Positions 23,536 to 34,100 of a stretch of DNA of 64,000 bases are shown here, one piece after another. How positions within the stretch are numbered: position 1 is the stretch's first letter; each line of letters starts with the position of its first letter. The translations under genes were made by a program, and so were the position numbers. Under the pieces are notes generated by a model. That model searched no databases, was not told the DNA's origin, and saw nothing but the letters and a program-made list of their open reading frames with translations. The stretch comes from Lota lota. Lineage: Eukaryota > Chordata > Actinopteri > Gadiformes > Lotidae. The stretch spans positions 1,794,743-1,858,742 of the forward strand of contig JACYXH010000472.1 of NCBI GenBank assembly GCA_026745465.1, written 5' to 3'.

Positions 23536-25740
23536 TTTTAAATGAGTGCAGAGTAACTTGATGAAGAGGTTAAGGTGGCCAAGTTGGCAGCGATGGTGAT
23601 TTGAGATGCACTTATTTGTTTGTGTTTGTTTGTTTGTTTGTTTGTTGTTTGTTTGTTTGTTTGTTAAAAGACTAAAGTCACATGGGAAAGGTGTTCACTT
23701 GACAATTCACAACAGCATTAGACCAATCCAAAACAAAACTACAGCAGAAATAAACTTTTATTTCAGTCCGGCTGACCCACATAGAAATGAACGAGACGAG
23801 GGATGTTCGTGCTTGTGTGATTCCCCTAATGTCCGTTGCTGTAGTCGCTTAGTCAAACGTGATATGACGCTTCCTATCAAGGTGTAGCCAAATGAAGATG
23901 CATTTCAAGAGTGAACCCCTCTGTATGTACAGTCTTTTCTTGACATTGAAAGAGCCGGCAGAGAGACTGGCTCTTCCTTCAGTTTACTCACCCCCACAGA
24001 TGGTCGGATTCTGTTTGTCCCCCGACAATGGATCAATTAACATTCTCCCGGGAGCACGAAGGGAGCGGCTTTCAGTAGCTCCTTTACACACACTGACTGT
24101 GTGTGTGTGTGCGCGCGCGCGTGCGTGTGTGTGTCTGGTGGGAAAGTCGGTAGACTGCTGTACTCATACGTCTGGCTTTTCACATCTGGGAGGCGCGCAC
24201 TGACGCCGCCAACGCTGCAGCACGTGGCTCATGTGACGCCTTCTTAAGAAGGACCTAACAATAACCTGACGACGCATGCTAAATAGCGAAATATTAACTA
24301 AAGGGTTAGGGTAAAAATGATTTATAACCATGGAATATAGGACGGCAACAGGTTGATACCAGCTTGCTGGTTTATGATTCATGATTCATATTGTCCCACA
24401 ATGTGTATTTAATGTGAAGCAGTTTGATAACCTCCTCTGTGTGACTACATTCAATATGGGCTTCTTTTTTTCCTGCAACTGCATATAAACCACTAGGCTA
24501 GCAGGCTACAGCTCATTGGATTAAGGAATTAGAATGACGACAACACCAAATGGGCGATAATAGCGCAGCCAGATTTCCAACGGACAGAACTTTCCCACAC
24601 TCCGCGGCCATTTAGCGGAGGGTAATAACACAATGGCACAATGAGCCGCCTGTCGTTTGGCGTGGACACTCGTCTGCGTAGAGTGTGACCGGAATGTGGA
24701 CGGAGGGTGCGTGACTTTCTGCACTGCTTCACGACCGGACGCGCGCACGCGGCTGTACACCCCAGCTCCCTCCTCGTGCTTTTTGACACACTTGTGCAGT
24801 TCTGCAAACAAACACTTGAAGGGGGAGTGGCGCTTCTTCCTGCACAGAAATGACCACCGTGGACTTGTTAAAACGCGGCCTATGTGTGCCTGTAACGCCC
24901 AATATAAACACTCGTGGAAATAAACCAAAATAAAATAAAAAATAAAAGACCAACACGAAAAGACCAATTCTCATTGGCCAATAAGGCGTAATCTAATGAG
25001 GAATTGTCAAACCAATCCACTTAACCTGGGCTACGAAATACAACGCTCTTGAGACAATATTCAGAGAGACCCATGCCATACGTGAATAACTAGAACGAAT
25101 GAAGTGTTTCTTTTTTTTTCTGCTTCTCACGCGCGCTGTGAAGCCCATGCGCCACTTTTACGAGTTTCACACCTGGACCATAAAGCCGTCATCCGCAGCC
25201 TTTGATCCCAACATCAAAAGCGTCTGGTCAGCCGGCACGTGGCCTTTACGGCGATTCCGTTTGGTTTCAATTGTGGCAATCGGCTGTTGTTTTGGTGCAT
25301 TAAAAAATGGTGAAGCATGACGTTTCTGTGATATTCCGTGTTCACTGGTGTTCCCTGGATCTGGTCTTCTTGACCCGGTGGCTAAATCACATTTTGGGAA
25401 TGGGTTTCTTTGAACCAGACATGAAAGCCTTCCTTCCCATCAAGATATTGCTTTATTGGGCTAAAACATTTGGCCTAAACTTCCCCAGACCACACTTAAA
25501 CTGCCCTTTTCCCTGTCATTAAAACGTGCCCCTTCTGCTTATTTTCAATCTAAAGATCTAGGTCTAAATTTGACCTACATTTCAATTGATCGTCATTCTA
25601 CTTCACGTGATAAGAATCAATGCTGCCCTGCATATAATGTATCGATTACCTGCTATCTGGTTTCATGGGAACCAGGGCCCTGTACCGAACACTGCCCTGA
25701 GTTATTGATGTGTCAGCCATTGTTGCGGGGGGCGTCTCGG
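21720..25740. other. Intergenic between hes5-like and the first her2-like gene
   Basis: No supported exon. Contains poly(G) at 22567-22582, poly(C) at 22778-22801, (CCA)n at ~22978-23064, a mixed CA block at 23173-23530, (GTTT)n near 23620-23664, and TG/CG alternation near 24097-24133. The stretch 24.1-24.9 kb is less repetitive and includes CACGTG (24221-24226); it could hold cluster enhancers, but nothing shows this directly. Confidence 0.5.
23173..23530 (+). repeat. Compound CA-rich microsatellite
   Basis: Long (CA)n tracts are interrupted by ATGGA, TATAAA and CATACA motifs. The Cys/Val and Thr/His open frames on both strands follow from the repeat. Confidence 0.95.
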
Positions 25741-25742
25741 AG

Positions 25743-25750
25743 TGTGGGAA
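25743..25750 (+). promoter_or_regulatory. CSL/Su(H) site of her2-like copy A
   Basis: TGTGGGAA is a strong match to the CSL consensus and lies in GAGTGTGGGAAC, which is kept in the otherwise diverged promoter of copy B (29609-29616, minus). Conservation between the copies supports Notch control. Confidence 0.65.
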
Positions 25751-25789
25751 CCCCAGCCAAACAACCACCACGGCCTACCTCGGGGCTCT

Positions 25790-25813
25790 GTTATGCTAAT
25801 GAGACCCTATAAA
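25790..25813 (+). promoter_or_regulatory. Conserved ATGCTAAT box and TATA box of her2-like copy A
   Basis: GTTATGCTAATG (25790-25801) and TATAAA (25808-25813) recur in the same order and close spacing before copy B. ATGCTAAT resembles a POU/octamer-type site. The TATA box is 83 bp before the start codon. Confidence 0.65.
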
Positions 25814-25895
25814 GAGAGGAGGCTGAGCTCCGGCCTGAGATCAGAGCTCTGCGCTGCCAACAGCAACAACACAACACCACCAACACAACACCACC

Positions 25896-26929
25896 ATGGC
25901 GCCGTGCTTCAGCTACACCTCTGTACACCACAGCGGCTTCCCCGAGAAAGACAACCTCCGAGTAAGTACTGGCATTCAGTTGGTCCCTTGATTGACTCCT
26001 TTCCCATTGCCAGTAGACCAGTAAGCCATTCAGGTTTTTTTTTTTTTTTCTGGGGAGTCACGTTCGAACGCGCCGTTAACCGGGTTAGTGAACAGCAGTA
26101 AGCAGCTTGGGAGGCCGGTGGAAATGCGACGGTGGCTACTTCCTTTTTGGTGCGGCCACTAAGGCGCTTCAGGGGGGAAATCTCCGCGCTTAAAATAAAT
26201 AAATAAAAATCGCTGCTGTCGTACCTGTTGCTTTTTCTTAGTCACCCAGTCACATATATTTTTTTTCCGGGTTCGAACGAACATTAAATTTTGGTAAAGA
26301 GTACGTTGTTGCATATAAACTATAGACTCTTCAGTCAGTTGCTTTCAGAAATCAAAACGCGCCAGAATAGGGCAAACATGTGCGTGTAAACCCAACCGTT
26401 ATGATAGGGGCTTAGTGTATCTTCTGCTAAACCTAGGACTACATCTACTTGTATTGTATTTACAACCAGCAGCTCACCTCCATCTCGTCTCTCTCAGCAG
26501 TTGAGGAAGCCCAGGGTGGAGAAGATGCGACGAGACCGCATCAACACCTGCATCGACCAGCTCAAGCTCCTCCTGGAGAAGGAGCTCCACCAACAGGAGC
26601 CCAACGCCAAGCTGGAGAAGGCTGACGTCCTGGAGATGACCGTCAGCTTCTTGCGGAGGCTGCTGCTGCACACGCCCGGAGGCCTGGACGTCCTCTCCTC
26701 GGTGGGACCCAGCAGAGAGACCTCCGTCTCTGCTGCTCCTCCTCCTCCTTGTCCGTCTCTCCATGTTCTCCAGCACCAGGAACATCAGGGGGAGCTTCTC
26801 CTCCTGGCCCAGAGAGACTTCACCTCCTCTTCCTCCTCATCCATAATCTCCTCCTCCTCCTCCAGCGTCATCGCCACCCACAGATCCACAAGCAGCAGCA
26901 AATCTCTGGTCTGGAGGCCCTGGTACTAG
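25896..26929 (+). CDS. her2/hes5-like bHLH repressor, copy A (ends WRPWY)
   Basis: Exon 1 is 25896-25961 (MAPCFSYTSVHHSGFPEKDN, then LR) with donor GTAAGT. Exon 2 is 26501-26929 (start possibly 26498 at a CAGCAG acceptor). The product has 164 residues. The basic region LRKPRVEKMRRDRINTCIDQ and a helix 2 ending EKADVLEMTVSFL are clear. No Orange-domain motif is recognisable afterwards; instead there are proline- and serine-rich stretches. The C-terminus is VWRPWY: the codon after WRPW is TAC where copy B has TAG, so one residue is added before the next in-frame TAG. Poly(A) signal at 27439-27444. The probable role is a Notch-induced nuclear repressor. Best family guess is zebrafish her2/hes5-like; paralogue name unsure. 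Confidence 0.9.
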
Positions 26930-27334
26930 AGACGGTCTACAGCAGTAGAACCGGACCCACAACCCTAAGGATGGTCTCTCTTAGTGCTAGAGGAGATCTG
27001 TGTTTGAAACCCCCCTTCAGATGAATCTTCCTCACGTTATCATCACATTGATGGACCCAAGTAGCAATTATTGTTGTTGAAAGTTTAAGGCTGACTTTTA
27101 TATTTTTTGGAAGGTGCTTCTGCTTTGAGCTGAAATTATGATGCTTCTTATTGGCATCGAAGAATTTGTACTTTTATTGTGAAGTGGAGATCTTTCTTGC
27201 GTATCGTCAGGAGCTTTTAGTGTGAAGCGATTGCTTACTCCAGTGGAGTTCAACTCGTTCGACCCTGTTATTGTTACAGTGTATGCAGTATATGATTATG
27301 ACGTATTGCTAGGTGCTGTGACTTTTTGAAGAAT

Positions 27335-27389
<55 letters not shown>

Positions 27390-27460
27390 TCACCTTTATG
27401 CTCTTAAACCTCAAATGTACTTTTGTATGACAATTACCAATAAAGATACAATCACTAAAA
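26930..27460 (+). other. 3' UTR of her2-like copy A
   Basis: The first ~65 bases match the 3' flank of copy B. A (TG)n tract lies at 27340-27387 and AATAAA at 27439-27444. Confidence 0.6.
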
Positions 27461-27867
27461 ACACCTACGACTTGGCTTTGAGATTGTAAATGGTACAATT
27501 AGGGAACTAAAATTACTAAATTTTATATCAGTAATGCCTAGATGTAGCAAGCAAGTATTGTTTCATACTGGCACAATACATTCTAGTGACAGTAGAAAGA
27601 TTTTTTGTTTTTGGACCTACAATTTTTATTTTCAACTAGTTTGTCCTCAACTTAGACCTATAGGCCTTGTTATTGTCTTAGATTAGGTCATGTGATCCCA
27701 GATCCAGGACACTATCTGATTGGTTGTCCTCAAGAGGTACATGCATTACAACCAATAGAAACAGAGTAAGAGTTGGAATCACTTTCTTATTTACATATTA
27801 GTCATTGAGGAAACGTGTGTCCAAAACAACTTGTGAATTTATTAAGATACATATTATCAATGAGCAG

Positions 27868-27985
27868 GTAGGGGTTCATCCTCAAAGGCGCCTACAGGTA
27901 GATTGTAAAGATCGGGGTTTAAACCCGAACCTTTTGGAACCTTTTGGAACCTTTTGGAACCTTTTGGGAGTCAAACACCCCAATG
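27868..27985 (-). mobile_element. SINE fragment, antisense
   Basis: On the minus strand it reads GGGTGTTTGACTCCC, AAAGGTTCGGGTTTAAACCC, then TGTAGGCGCC. A 12-bp piece (CCTTTTGGAA plus CC) is tandemly repeated about three times inside it (27930-27967). Confidence 0.6.
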
Positions 27986-28364
27986 CTCTGAATGCTGATT
28001 CATGTCTTCATGAGAGGACGAGACAGAATACATAGGATGATATTTTGAACATTACTTTATTTTTCAAAACATTGAATAATATATTGCCATTGCAGTGAAT
28101 ATCACACACAAGCACCAACAATACACAGTACTGGTAATACCAATACAGTATGTTTGTCATATAAAACAACTTATTTTGCTGCAAAAGCAAACTACTGGTT
28201 GTTGACATCTGTCAAACACTGCACCTTTATGAAAGGTAGATCTGTCCCAACAACACACAGCCATCGACAGTCACTAACCTCTTCCGACCTTGAGATACAA
28301 TTTGACATACATTGAAATTGCATAGCAACTTAATAGCAAAGCATGGCAACTTAACAACTTAAAC

Positions 28365-28516
28365 CACATACATTTGGGCCAAAAATATCCTATAATCCTG
28401 AATAAAGACTATGGCTGCTTGAATATAATGTCATTCTTATCACATACATTTGGGCCAAAAATATCCTATAATCCTGAATAAGGACTATGGCTGCTTGAAT
28501 ATAATGTCATTCTTAT
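28365..28516 (+). repeat. 76-bp direct tandem duplication
   Basis: CACATACATTTGGGCCAAAA starts at 28365 and 28441, and the two 76-bp units differ at about one position. It lies in the probable 3' UTR of copy B, since a minus-strand AATAAA is at 28056-28061. Confidence 0.85.
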
Positions 28517-28872
28517 GTAGCATAAAGCCTCACAGTTATACATTATCTTAAAATCATTCTTGAGGTAGAAACCCCCAGTACATAGGATATTCTCATCGAG
28601 GATACGGGGACACTACCCTGTTAAATGCTCAGGGAATGATCTCAGAAGGGAAATACATATTTCCTACAAGGCAAGGCTACACCAGAGACCCTCTCAAGTT
28701 TTAACATGAGCCTTACTGTTCAACATTATTGCTACTTTTCTCCATCAATATGATGGACCATAAAGGGACCCACCATGGAAGATGGGGGTCTGGAAATGCC
28801 AATCTCCTCCCCCACAAAGAGAGACCATCCTCAGGGTTGTGGGTCTGGTTCTACTGCTGTAGAACGTCTCTA

Positions 28873-29483
28873 CTACCAGGGCCTCCAGACCAGAGATTTG
28901 CTGCTGCTATTGCTGTTGGGGGGTCTGTGGGTGGAGGAGACGCTGGAGGAGGAGGAGACGCTGGAGGAGGAGGAGGAGGAGGAGGAGGTGAAGTCTCTCT
29001 GGGCCAGGAGGAGAAGCTCCCCCTGATGTTCCTGGTGCTGGAGAACATGGAGAGACGGACAAGGAGGAGGAGGAGCAGCAGAGACGGAGGTCTCTCTGCT
29101 GGGTCCCACCGAGGAGAGGACGTCCAGGCCTCCGGGCGTGTGCAGCAGCAGCCTCCGCAGGAAGCTGACGGTCATCTCCAGGACGTCAGCCTTCTCCAGC
29201 TTGGTGTTGGGCTCCTGTTGGTGGAGCTCCTTCTCCAGAAGGAGCTTGAGCTGGTTGATGCAGGTGTTGATGCGGTCTCGTCGCATCTTCTCCACCCTGG
29301 GCTTCCTCAACTGCTAAGAGAGACGAGATGGAGGTGAGCTGCTGGTTGTAAATACAATACAACTAGATGTAGTCCTAGGTTTAGCAGAAGATACACTTAC
29401 TGAGTGCCACTACTTACTCTGAGGTTGTCTTTCCCAGGGAAGCGGCTGTGGTGTACAGAGTTGTAGCTGAAGCAGGGAGCCAT
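28873..29483 (-). CDS. her2/hes5-like bHLH repressor, copy B (ends WRPW)
   Basis: Exon 1 is 29418-29483 (MAPCFSYNSVHHSRFPGKDN, then LR), donor GTAAGTA. Exon 2 is 28873-29310. The product has 167 residues. The first ~104 residues of exon 2 differ from copy A at two positions (CINQ for CIDQ, PNTK for PNAK). Divergence is concentrated in the serine tract before the C-terminal VWRPW, which is followed directly by TAG TAG. The intron is only 107 bp against 539 bp in copy A, but its acceptor-side ~60 bp is shared. It is convergent with copy A, with ~1.9 kb between the coding ends. Again no Orange motif. Function as for copy A. Confidence 0.9.
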
Positions 29484-29552
29484 GGTAGGTGTTGTCACGG
29501 GGGAGCTCCTCCCAGGTCTGAGTGCTGAGGTCGGACGCTCTGGCCTCCTCTC

Positions 29553-29576
29553 TTTATAGGATGCCATTAGCATAAC
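29553..29576 (-). promoter_or_regulatory. TATA and ATGCTAAT boxes of her2-like copy B
   Basis: On the minus strand GTTATGCTAATG is 29576-29565 and TATAAA is 29558-29553. Order and sequence are as in copy A. Confidence 0.65.
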
Positions 29577-29608
29577 AACCTCTGCATGTGTCTCTGCTCC
29601 GGCTCCCG

Positions 29609-29616
29609 TTCCCACA
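29609..29616 (-). promoter_or_regulatory. CSL/Su(H) site of her2-like copy B
   Basis: TGTGGGAA on the minus strand within GAGTGTGGGAAC, the same context as in copy A. Confidence 0.65.
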
Positions 29617-29675
29617 CTCAGAGGACACCAGAGGGACAACAAACACAGCAATCAAGAGGAGCAGATCCATATCTC

Positions 29676-29758
<83 letters not shown>
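29676..29758 (+). repeat. (CT)n microsatellite
   Basis: About 80 bp of pure CT/TC, lying just upstream of copy B's promoter. Confidence 0.95.
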
Positions 29759-29759
<1 letters not shown>

Positions 29760-29762
<3 letters not shown>

Positions 29763-31150
29763 CTGAACTGGTGGTCACAAGGTGAGCGGCGCAGATAAAA
29801 ACAGAAACCCCATCATGGTGATCATTCATCAGGTGGGGATCAGATGGAGGTGACTGCACTGCATGTCTTATCAGATAGTGCAGCTACTGCGTCCTTATCT
29901 CTCTCGGCCCACTTGAACCAGAGCCCCAGAGCATGAATGAGGATAGGACCCTGGGGTGTTGAAATAAGGGGCATCAGGTGGAGATGGCGGGGCTAAATCA
30001 TTTGAATTCCATTAAGATGAGCTGGAGCCCAGGAAGCAGAGCCTAATGAAAGATGAACCCAGATAAGGAACCCTTTACACCCTTTGGGTGATGACACTAC
30101 TAATAGAGCATTTATAATAGAATCAACATTTGCCTCATGAAATATCACATTTTATATATTTTGATGAATGCAATTTTTATTTCATGCATTTCTTTTTTAT
30201 TAAATGTTTTATTAATATAATTTTCCACAGCAGACAACACGGGATACAAATGGGATTTAGTAAGTCAGGAATGGAAAAGGTCACTCTTTTTTTACGATGA
30301 ATCTGTGTTTTTAAATTTTATACTAATTCTGTGACAAATACAAAGCTCTTACAAACCCTGACCTTTTCTCATTGGCTGTCGCCGTGCCTCTATGGGTGAT
30401 CGCTATGAGATTCAGTCAACCATCTATTTCGCCAATAGCACGCTTGTATTCTTCACTAAGGGTGTTAGGCTAAGGGCGGCTGAAGAGACTGTGGGAAAGT
30501 CAAGCAAGGAGTCTACTCACACATCGCCCGGTCAACTGGGTTGACCTGTTGACCTCCACAACACAATCCTTTAATCGCCCCACCCCCCCACGAGAAGCAC
30601 TGTGTGGTGTGTGTGCGTGTGTGTGTGTTTATATGTATATAAACTCAGACAAAAAGTATAGTCATATAGTCAAAAAATAGTCATTATTTAATTATAATTC
30701 ATACATTTATTAGATAAGGAAGAAGGCATTACAAGAATAATTTCCTCTGAAGTTCCTACAAAAGAAAAACGACACATAGAAAAATAATGTTTGAAAATGA
30801 CTTCTTAAGAGGTCCCATCACTAACTTGTTTTAATTGGGCAGCAAAATGACATCTGCCTTTGTACTTTTCCCTATTATCGATTTTTTCACCCAAAGCCTA
30901 TTTACAGTGTATTCAGATACACAACATTAAGGAGCAGGTAGGGATTAGGCATCTTGCTCAAGGATGCCTGCAGGTATACCTGGGGTTCGAAACCCACAAC
31001 CTTTTGTCTATAGTTATAACCACTAGACCATGGTGTCCCCACCGTGATTAACTATTTACTTCATGCTTGTGAGGTGGTTGTTAAAGTTCTGTTTGGGATT
31101 CACTACCGTTGTTGTAGATTGAGGATTTAGCACTTTGAAACGTACTTTTC
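29760..31150. other. Intergenic between her2-like copy B and the taste receptor
   Basis: Unique AT-rich DNA with GATAAGG-type motifs near 29.87 and 30.06 kb, a short TG tract near 30.61 kb and an antisense SINE at 30930-31043. No supported exon. Confidence 0.5.
30930..31043 (-). mobile_element. SINE head fragment, antisense
   Basis: The minus strand reads CATGGTCTAGTGGTTATAAC, a tRNA A-box-like start, then GGTTGTGGGTTTCGAACCCC (B box) and GCAGGCATCCTTGAGCAAGA. Same SINE family as the copies at 2.6 and 18.4 kb. Confidence 0.7.
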
Positions 31151-31153
31151 TAA

Positions 31154-34100
31154 TCATTGCTTATTCATGGTGTACATTTGGATGCAGTTCTGGAAATGGG
31201 CGGAGGTGTTCATCTGCGGTCTGAATATGATGATGTAGACCTTGGGCAGGAAGTAGCCGCCGAAGACGCCGAGCACGCTGGACAGTATGGCGAAGACGTT
31301 GACCGCCATGGTGAAGGGGTCCCTGCTGATGAGGTAGAGCGTGAAGTAGCAGATCCAGCTGAGCATGTACACCACCAGGCTGAAGGCCACACACTTGGCC
31401 TCGTTGTAGTTGGCTGGCAGGTCCTTGCCCATGTAGCTGAGGGAGAAGCATAGCCCGCTGAGCAGCGAGGCGCAGGCCAGCTCCACCCAGGAACCCGGCC
31501 CCATGGTCTGGCTGCACTCCAGCACGATGCTGTCGGGGTAGAAGCGGAGGTCCGCGGAGGGCTCGGGGGGGTTCACCGCCACGCGGAGCAGGGAGACACA
31601 CAGCACGGCGCCGGACAGCAGCAGAATGGTGTACTCGGGCCCGTGGTTCTTGGCCCAGGTGTCGTAGAGCATCGGCAGCCGCGACGCGAACTTGAAGATG
31701 CAGACGACCTGGAAGGCGCGGACGGTGACGCAGGCCAGGCACACGGCGAAGCTGACCACGAACAGCGGCTGCTTGAGGAGGCAGCCCGGCCGGGTGGGCG
31801 GGCCGAAGTGGCACAGAGCGCTGGCCGCCGCCACCGTCAGCGCCGCCAGCATCACCAGGCATGTGCGGCCGCCCGCCGACTTGACCACCGGGGTGTCGAG
31901 GTGGAGCAGCAGGATGACGGCGGAGCCCGTGGTCAGGAGCAGGGTGGCAGCCAGCAGGAGGAGCAGGGCGATGGAGAGGGGGGCATCCCAGGCTAGCAAC
32001 AACAAGGTCCTTTTCAGACACTTCTCGCTCTTTGGGGGCGCCCACTCCTTTTCAGGACAGGGCTGGCAACTGGTGGCTCCTGGGGGGAATAAAGAGAAAG
32101 ATGGAGTCAAAGTTAAGGGTGGAGACGAGTGGGTGTTGTGATGGTGTCTCACGATACTTTTCGTTGAAATAATCGAACTCATAATGCAAACTATTACTTT
32201 CTTAAAATAATAATCATCAAGATGCCGTAATATGGGAGACCAATAAACCTCAATAACCTTTAATTCAGTGTATGATACATTGTAATGGCGCACTCTGCTG
32301 GTGAAACCCGTGCATGCATGCATTATTAGTGCATCCAACACCGCATGCAACATAGTCTCAATCTGTCCAAACGCCTTGTTGCACTATTAAATAATGCCGG
32401 CTCTTGTTCCACATATAGTGAATATATAATTTCAACTCATTAGAAATTTCTATTCATAATTTCTAATGTATGCTACATATTTTACCAGATTTGTTGAGAA
32501 ACGTGGCAGCGGGACAGGCCAGGCAGTCGAAGCAGCACTTGTGTTGTCCAGTCTGTAGCCTCCGATGGCCCACATCACAGTCCGGGGAGCAAATGGACAG
32601 AGGAACCTGGAGGGAACCCACCGAGAAACATCGGTTTCACTGATTCTGTAGGGTGTTTGGCAGGGGTTCTCAACCTGCGGTCGCCTGATATGCAAATAGG
32701 GTCTCTGAGGCTGAGATCGCTGATACCAATGATCCATTTTTGTTTAAAAGGTCTCTGTATAATCAAACAGAATGCCTAATGAATAATAGCCACTAACAAA
32801 TTAGTACTAAAATATGTTCACTGGGACATGGATATTACCAGCAGATGTTGACTGTGTTAAATCAATGCGTGTGGGAGAAGATGCATGAAATGTATGGGGT
32901 CGCAAGCAATGTCCAACCTATAAACGGGACCATGGATAAAAAAATCATTTAAAATAAAATTGTAATGCAACAACATAACACCTATCCATCCCGCCTTACT
33001 GATGTGGCGTCCCCAGAGTAGGACCACTCGATCTGAGAGGTTTCCAGGGTCAGTGTGCTAGGATCAGGGGTGTAGGAGCCCACTTCTCTGACAGTCCAAT
33101 GACTTCCTCTCCAAATCCAGGCCACGATGTCATATCCTGTGGGCGGGTCTCCGTTCTCATCAAAGTACATGGATGAGTTGCCCATGGTGAAATTGACTTT
33201 CTTAAGCCACGGCAGGAGCTGATTGGGATGGGATGAAGATTAAAATACAAAATGAATGATAAACAGGCTGATACAGCCTAGTATTAAAGGGCCCCTATCC
33301 TACATTTTACAGTTGCCATTCAAAAATCTATGCATTAGTGCCGTCACACGTGGGAGTGTCCAACCAGATGTATGATGGATAACTACATTACCCTACCAGC
33401 ATACCCAGTGGACTATACCAACTGATACAATGGGCTGAGCCGTCCACATACATCTAGGTGGACTCTCCCAAGTGTGATGTCACCACACGGTTTTTTTAAA
33501 AGGCTTGCGATGGCCTCTTATGGCTTCTCATCAAACCAAGGGGTAAAGTTGGGGCCCTTTAAGCACATCATTCGTTGTGTATTTGGTATTAGGTTTCACT
33601 TGTACTAGCCAACCATCCGCTTTTCATCCCACGTGCTCCATCTCACCTGCCAGGGGTAAATGCTCCTCACTCTGCACCCTCCGAGGTCGCACCCCAGCGT
33701 TCGGTGCAGCGCGTGGGCCACCGCATACACCGCCCTGTACACGTTGAAGGACGACGCAAAGTCGTAGGAGTCCATAGGGTGCTCACTGGCCGCCAGAGCG
33801 TACATGTCTGAGGCCTGGAGGCACTTGCCGAGAGGGCTGAGCGGAAGCTTGGAGAATTCAATGGCGTTGACGCGCTTTGACAGCTCCTTCATTTTCCTCT
33901 CGAAACCCCCGAAGCCAGGAATAGTGTTGTATTTGACCGACATTCCCAGGACGGTGCCGATGGTGTTGATTCCGGGGATCTCCGCTATGAGGGCGGAGGC
34001 GATCCAGTCCTCAGTGCCGAGCCAGACTTTCCCTGTCACGTTGCGCTCCACCACCAACGGGAAGAAGCCGACGAGTCTGGACTTGCTGGAGAACAGGACG

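Noticed and set aside
31161..32045. 294-residue minus-strand frame overlapping the taste receptor last exon
   Set aside because: It is a shadow frame of the GC-rich exon, whose own frame encodes a recognisable seven-helix receptor.
32640..32720. GGGGTTCTCAACCTGCGG motif suggesting a hAT element end in a taste receptor intron
   Set aside because: Only one end is visible and no partner inverted repeat or target duplication was found.
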